This document shows positions 63,828-64,000 of a stretch of DNA of 64,000 bases, one piece after another; the stretch's first letter is position 1, and every line of letters begins with the position of its first letter. The position numbers were made by a program, and so were the translations under genes. This stretch comes from Nitrospira sp. SG-bin1 (lineage in GTDB: Bacteria; Nitrospirota; Nitrospiria; Nitrospirales; Nitrospiraceae). Location: the NCBI GenBank assembly GCA_002083365.1, contig LVWS01000005.1, positions 62,001 to 126,000 on the forward strand, read 5' to 3'. The notes below the pieces were generated by a model that was not told the DNA's origin, made no database searches, and saw only the letters and a program-made list of their open reading frames with translations.

Positions 63828-64000
63828 ATGAAGATCTTCGTCAAACGGGGCTATGAACCGGCGGCCAAATCCGATGGATTCCGTGTCCTGGTTGACCGGC
63901 TCTGGCCGCGCGGTTTATCGAAGGAGGATGCGCATATCGATCTTTGGCTCCGTGAGATCGGTCCCTCGACGACACTCCGGAAATGGTTCAACCACGATCC
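63828..64000 (+). CDS. DUF488 family protein, N-terminal fragment
   Basis: The window edge cuts this gene after 57 codons. MKIFVKRGYEPAAKSDGFRV followed by LVDRLWPRGLSKEDAHIDLW is the YeaO-type DUF488 start. The family's function is unknown. It probably shares a transcript with the aldo/keto reductase. Confidence 0.78.
   Translation, partial: MKIFVKRGYEPAAKSDGFRVLVDRLWPRGLSKEDAHIDLWLREIGPSTTLRKWFNHD

Overview
The window is GC-rich bacterial chromosome with tightly spaced genes, short operons and many small secreted or membrane proteins. Gene content (complete Na+-NQR with apbE and nqrM, a RuBisCO-like protein, HrpB, a DUF6496 protein, many TPR/OB-fold/PepSY-type secreted proteins) fits a Gram-negative member of Nitrospirota, most like Nitrospira. 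That assignment is inference from gene content; no rRNA, tRNA or CRISPR array was seen.

Layout. 0-9 kb: a geranylgeranyl-reductase-type flavoprotein, an outer-membrane barrel, a lipoprotein built on a signal peptidase I fold whose catalytic Ser and Lys are replaced, a 925-residue MHYT-PAS-PP2C-HATPase-STAS sensor followed by a separate STAS protein, and a YjbQ protein. 9-21 kb: small membrane and lipoproteins, a DEAD-box helicase, an OPT transporter next to a RuBisCO-like protein, a run of small envelope proteins, and HrpB. 21-26.5 kb: glucose-6-phosphate dehydrogenase, an MFS carrier and an SMP-30/gluconolactonase-like protein (a likely sugar-oxidation set), then a TerC protein. 26.5-35.5 kb: a sigma-54 activator without a receiver domain, set in AT-richer DNA with repeated motifs and palindromes; a YD-repeat protein; a decayed methyltransferase; small membrane proteins; a hemerythrin; release factor 3; and a decayed PepSY gene. 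35.5-38.8 kb: a three-gene minus-strand operon (saccharopine dehydrogenase-like, ALDH7-like dehydrogenase, VOC protein) that looks like lysine/2-aminoadipate metabolism. 39-47 kb: hypothetical proteins, a zinc-ribbon protein, a GNAT plus AraC-regulator pair divergent from a methyltransferase, and a large TPR protein. 47.4-55 kb: an ion transporter, then an accessory zone with a DUF72 remnant, an OB-fold protein, a frameshifted Kelch-like gene whose signal-peptide region was hit by an intact IS630-family element, a repeat lipoprotein split by an in-frame stop, a universal stress protein and an IS30-family remnant. 55.1-62.3 kb: the complete operon nqrABCDEF-apbE-nqrM. 62.4-64 kb: an aldo/keto reductase and the start of a DUF488 gene.

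Points most worth a second look: the catalytically dead signal-peptidase lipoprotein, the all-in-one partner-switching protein, the RuBisCO-like/OPT pair, the lysine-type operon, the Na+-NQR operon in this genomic context, the possible operators near 28.3-28.5 kb and 44.0 kb, and the well-resolved IS630 insertion. Several frameshift calls assume that the assembled sequence is correct.
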